DNA from: Candidatus Bathyarchaeota archaeon | GTDB lineage: Archaea; Thermoproteota; Bathyarchaeia; 40CM-2-53-6; RBG-13-38-9 | Assembly (NCBI GenBank): GCA_026015225.1 | Contig: JAOZGV010000061.1 | Coordinates: 1-7,716, forward strand | Reading direction: 5' to 3' | DNA length: 7,716 nucleotides | Shown here: positions 5,830-7,716 of the stretch, piece by piece | Numbering within the stretch: position 1 is the stretch's first letter | Layout: each line of letters begins with the position of its first letter | Notes under the pieces: generated by a model | The model's input: the letters and a program-made list of their open reading frames with translations, nothing else | What the model was told of the DNA's origin: nothing | Databases searched by the model: none | Program-made: the position numbers and the translations under genes

Positions 5830-6825
5830 TTAGAGTTCTTCGTTTTCTGAATTTTTTTCATTTATTTTTCCATGATCTTTTTTGATATCATTTATTAATT
5901 TATTAACTTGCTTTAGGTAATTTTTAAACTCGACAAGGTCCTCTACTGCCTCATCAACCTCTCCCGACTCTATCCTCTCCTTAATTTCTAGAATCCTATT
6001 GCGAGCATGTTGTAGGGCTTCCACGACTTCAATCTTAGCTTCAGAAGGCACGTTGCTTAGAGATTTTTCTATTTTTTCTTCAAGTTTACTTAGCCCTTTC
6101 TCTGATTGTTTTAGAAAATTATCAGCTTTTTTACCCTTAATGTCTTTAGATATTTTATGGATTCCCCCCATGGATCTTCCAAGTATGCCCCGGGCCTTCG
6201 CTAATTCACGAGCCGCCTCATTGATCTCGCCCGATTCAAGAAATGCTTTCGCAGTTTCTAAGTGGGTTTCAGCATCTTCTATATTTTCTCTTATTATTGT
6301 GATGGAATGCCCTTCACTTTCGACTTTCAGAGCTAAATCATCAATTTTTTCAGCGAAATAATATGCTCTATCGATAGCGTTCTCTAATCCGATTGCCTTT
6401 TGAGCTACTCCCTCTTCCTCTAATGAATCTGGAAATAACTCTTCATCTGCAATTTGTAATGCATCCTCATACTTTTCCATGGCTTCGATTGCTTTCTCGT
6501 TTGCTTTTTCGAAATTTCCTTGATCTCTGAGTTGGATGGCTTCGTTAACTAATGTTGTACCTTCCTTAAATTTATCTCGTGAAGTCTTAGGAATTGATGC
6601 ATCCTCTTCTTCCCATTTATTGAAGATTGTTTCAATTTGAATCTTGCTTATTTCAAGAATTTTCAAGATTTCCTCAGATTTTACATCCTCTTCGCTTGCT
6701 ACAGCATTTACTTCTCCTGTTTTCTCTTTTACATTCTCTGAAAAAACAGGAATGGTTGTCAATGAAATTACTAAAACTAAAAGTAGGCATATTGATACAA
6801 GAGTAAGGGTTTTCAGATTTTTCAC
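5830..6825 (-). CDS. Secreted all-helical repeat protein
   Basis: A protein of about 331 residues, probably exported and soluble, with no known reaction. Residues 7-29 are a hydrophobic signal peptide ending near VFS. The rest is charged, alpha-helical and free of cysteine and of a second membrane segment. Three related hairpins are visible, each with a G-[NE]-x-x-x-A turn: LRDQGNFEKANEKAIEAM (about 99-116), FLESGEINEAARELAKAR (196-213) and RIESGEVDEAVEDLVEFK (284-301), spaced roughly 90-100 residues. They recall TPR-like or coiled-coil bundles. The start is either TTG at 6828 or the adjoining GTG at 6825; GTG is preferred as the stronger codon. The gene lies 73-76 bp downstream of a membrane-bound regulator on the same strand whose outer domain uses similar hairpins, so co-transcription and a shared signalling role are plausible. 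Binding partner unknown. Confidence 0.72.
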   Translation of the reverse strand: MKNLKTLTLVSICLLLVLVISLTTIPVFSENVKEKTGEVNAVASEEDVKSEEILKILEISKIQIETIFNKWEEEDASIPKTSRDKFKEGTTLVNEAIQLRDQGNFEKANEKAIEAMEKYEDALQIADEELFPDSLEEEGVAQKAIGLENAIDRAYYFAEKIDDLALKVESEGHSITIIRENIEDAETHLETAKAFLESGEINEAARELAKARGILGRSMGGIHKISKDIKGKKADNFLKQSEKGLSKLEEKIEKSLSNVPSEAKIEVVEALQHARNRILEIKERIESGEVDEAVEDLVEFKNYLKQVNKLINDIKKDHGKINEKNSENEEL

Positions 6826-6830
6826 CAATT

Positions 6831-6848
6831 TTTTATAAGCTATAAGAA
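6831..6848 (-). promoter_or_regulatory. Possible TATA elements before the secreted helical protein
   Basis: The minus strand reads CTTATAGCTTATAAAA. Two TATA-like stretches are centred about 20 and 10 bases before the GTG start, which is closer than usual. They may drive a leaderless transcript, or the gene may simply be read through from the regulator upstream. No Shine-Dalgarno sequence is visible. Confidence 0.25.
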
Positions 6849-6901
6849 TTTCTTAAGGAAGACTCTGAAACCAACTGAAACAGGTGTTTCATTCTATTTT
6901 A

Positions 6902-7716
6902 CTAGGATGTGAGATATTCTGGTTTAATTTGTAGAAGGTTTTGTCCGCCCACTTTTTGAAGCTCTATGATTCCCTCCCTTTGTAAACGTTTAACCATTCT
7001 CCAACTGGTGGTTCTGGGAAGATTGAATCTTTCGCGTATCTGTGCCTCAAAAGCCTTCCCACCTTTTTCAGTTAAGAACAGTATAACCTCTTTATCATCA
7101 TACCTCATCTGCGGATGTTTTTTGAATATTTCATCAGTATCTATTGGCTTCTCATGTTTTGACCTTCTTAGGAATTTGAAAACAAAAAGGCTAATAATGA
7201 TAGTAGCTAAAACCATGCCAAGAATCAATAAGTAAATGTTTTTTTCAAAGATTGGTTGAACTGAGGGACTTTCAGCCTTAATCTTGGCTAGATCTGAAAA
7301 CTCTAAAGCTTTTCTGTAATCTCCATTCTGATACTTATCCTTTGCTAGTTGAAGATTTTTTTGTGCCTCGTCAAGATTTGTGGTTCTCCCTTCCTGCTGT
7401 GCCTTTTTAATTGAAGATTCACTATTTTCTATATGGGTGCTAGCTTCGATGGCTAAGACTTCTATTTGAATTGCAAGTTCTTTTGCTTGCTTTGCCAGTT
7501 TTTCAGTCTCAGCATTTTTTCCAAGATTATAAGCTTCCTTCGCTTCTAAAAGCTTGGCTTCTGCATCTGTGACTATTATATTTTTAGCTTTTATTTCTTG
7601 TATTTTGATCTCCACCTCATTAATGAGAATGAGGGAGTATTTCCTCGTTCCCACTACACCTACAACATATGTTATTTCCTGTTTTCCTTTTGGCATGGTT
7701 AATAGAGAATGGCCGT
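6902..7716 (-). CDS. Membrane-anchored winged-helix transcriptional regulator (COG2512-like), 5' end missing
   Basis: The frame stays open to the window edge: before the Met at 7694-7696 it reads GHSLLT, and no signal peptide follows that Met, so the true start lies outside. Counting from that Met, residues 8-25 look like the end of a beta domain. Residues 28-143 form helical hairpins (AKEAYNLGKNAETEKLAKQA and AKDKYQNGDYRKALEFSDLA). Residues 154-175 are a transmembrane helix followed by RRSKHEK on the inside. Residues 200-258 are a winged helix (DDKEVILFL, FEAQIRERFNLPRTTSWRMV as the recognition region, LQREGIIELQK). This outside-sensor, inside-HTH layout is that of the archaeal predicted membrane-associated regulators of COG2512. 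It probably senses something at the cell surface and controls nearby genes, first candidate being the secreted helical protein just downstream. No target site was identified. Confidence 0.82.
   Translation of the reverse strand, partial: GHSLLTMPKGKQEITYVVGVVGTRKYSLILINEVEIKIQEIKAKNIIVTDAEAKLLEAKEAYNLGKNAETEKLAKQAKELAIQIEVLAIEASTHIENSESSIKKAQQEGRTTNLDEAQKNLQLAKDKYQNGDYRKALEFSDLAKIKAESPSVQPIFEKNIYLLILGMVLATIIISLFVFKFLRRSKHEKPIDTDEIFKKHPQMRYDDKEVILFLTEKGGKAFEAQIRERFNLPRTTSWRMVKRLQREGIIELQKVGGQNLLQIKPEYLTS

Noticed and set aside
5999..6361. 120-codon plus-strand open frame
   Set aside because: Antisense to the secreted helical-protein gene; the serine/phenylalanine-rich product is what the reverse of Glu/Lys-rich codons gives.
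6644..6838. 64-codon plus-strand open frame
   Set aside because: Antisense shadow of the signal-peptide end of the secreted helical protein.
6876..6891. Small hairpin TGAAAC-AGGT-GTTTCA after the regulator stop codon
   Set aside because: A six-base AT-leaning stem with no following T-tract on the minus strand; too weak to call a terminator or operator.
6966..7235. 89-codon plus-strand open frame
   Set aside because: Antisense shadow of the winged-helix and membrane part of the regulator.
1..7716. CRISPR array, tRNA, rRNA, riboswitch or toxin-antitoxin module
   Set aside because: No regularly spaced repeats, cloverleaf or conserved RNA sequences, and no toxin or antitoxin family were recognised on either strand.

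Overview
The window looks like a piece of an AT-rich archaeal chromosome. Canonical TATA-like boxes precede several genes, start codons include TTG and GTG, the last gene matches the archaeal type of membrane-tethered winged-helix regulator, and the first gene carries beta-repeat domains of a kind common in archaeal surface proteins. The style is compatible with the TACK group (for example Bathyarchaeia), but nothing here fixes the lineage. There are no rRNA or tRNA genes, CRISPR arrays, transposases or phage genes.

Layout. 26-1738 (+) is a secreted, C-terminally anchored surface protein. 1739-2201 holds the remnant of a class IV (branched-chain/D-amino-acid type) aminotransferase on the minus strand, which lacks a start codon, is frameshifted at an A9 run and is cut off at a GC-alternating palindrome. 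2202-3239 (-) is a zinc-type medium-chain dehydrogenase and 3463-4710 (+) a fold-type I PLP aminotransferase; the two are divergent and share a 223 bp control region. 4718-5215 (-) is a small membrane protein with a bacterial-type PH domain, tail to tail with the aminotransferase. 5216-5829 contains a probable decayed membrane-protein gene on the plus strand. 5830-6825 (-) is a secreted, all-helical repeat protein. 6902-7716 (-) is the 3' part of a membrane-anchored transcriptional regulator whose outer domain is built from similar helical hairpins.

Two themes stand out. First, short blocks of strictly alternating G and C (core AGCGCGCGCT, best copy AAGCGCGCGCGCTT) recur in this AT-rich DNA. 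They lie almost only at gene 3' ends, and in two genes and one pseudogene the reading frame runs into them as Lys-Arg-Ala and stops soon after. They are unlikely to be chance and may be a termination, insulation or recombination element. Second, the regulator and the secreted helical protein next to it look like a sensing pair: an outer helical domain wired to a cytoplasmic winged helix, beside a soluble protein with similar repeats. The aminotransferase and dehydrogenase suggest amino-acid or amino-sugar metabolism, but no substrate can be assigned.
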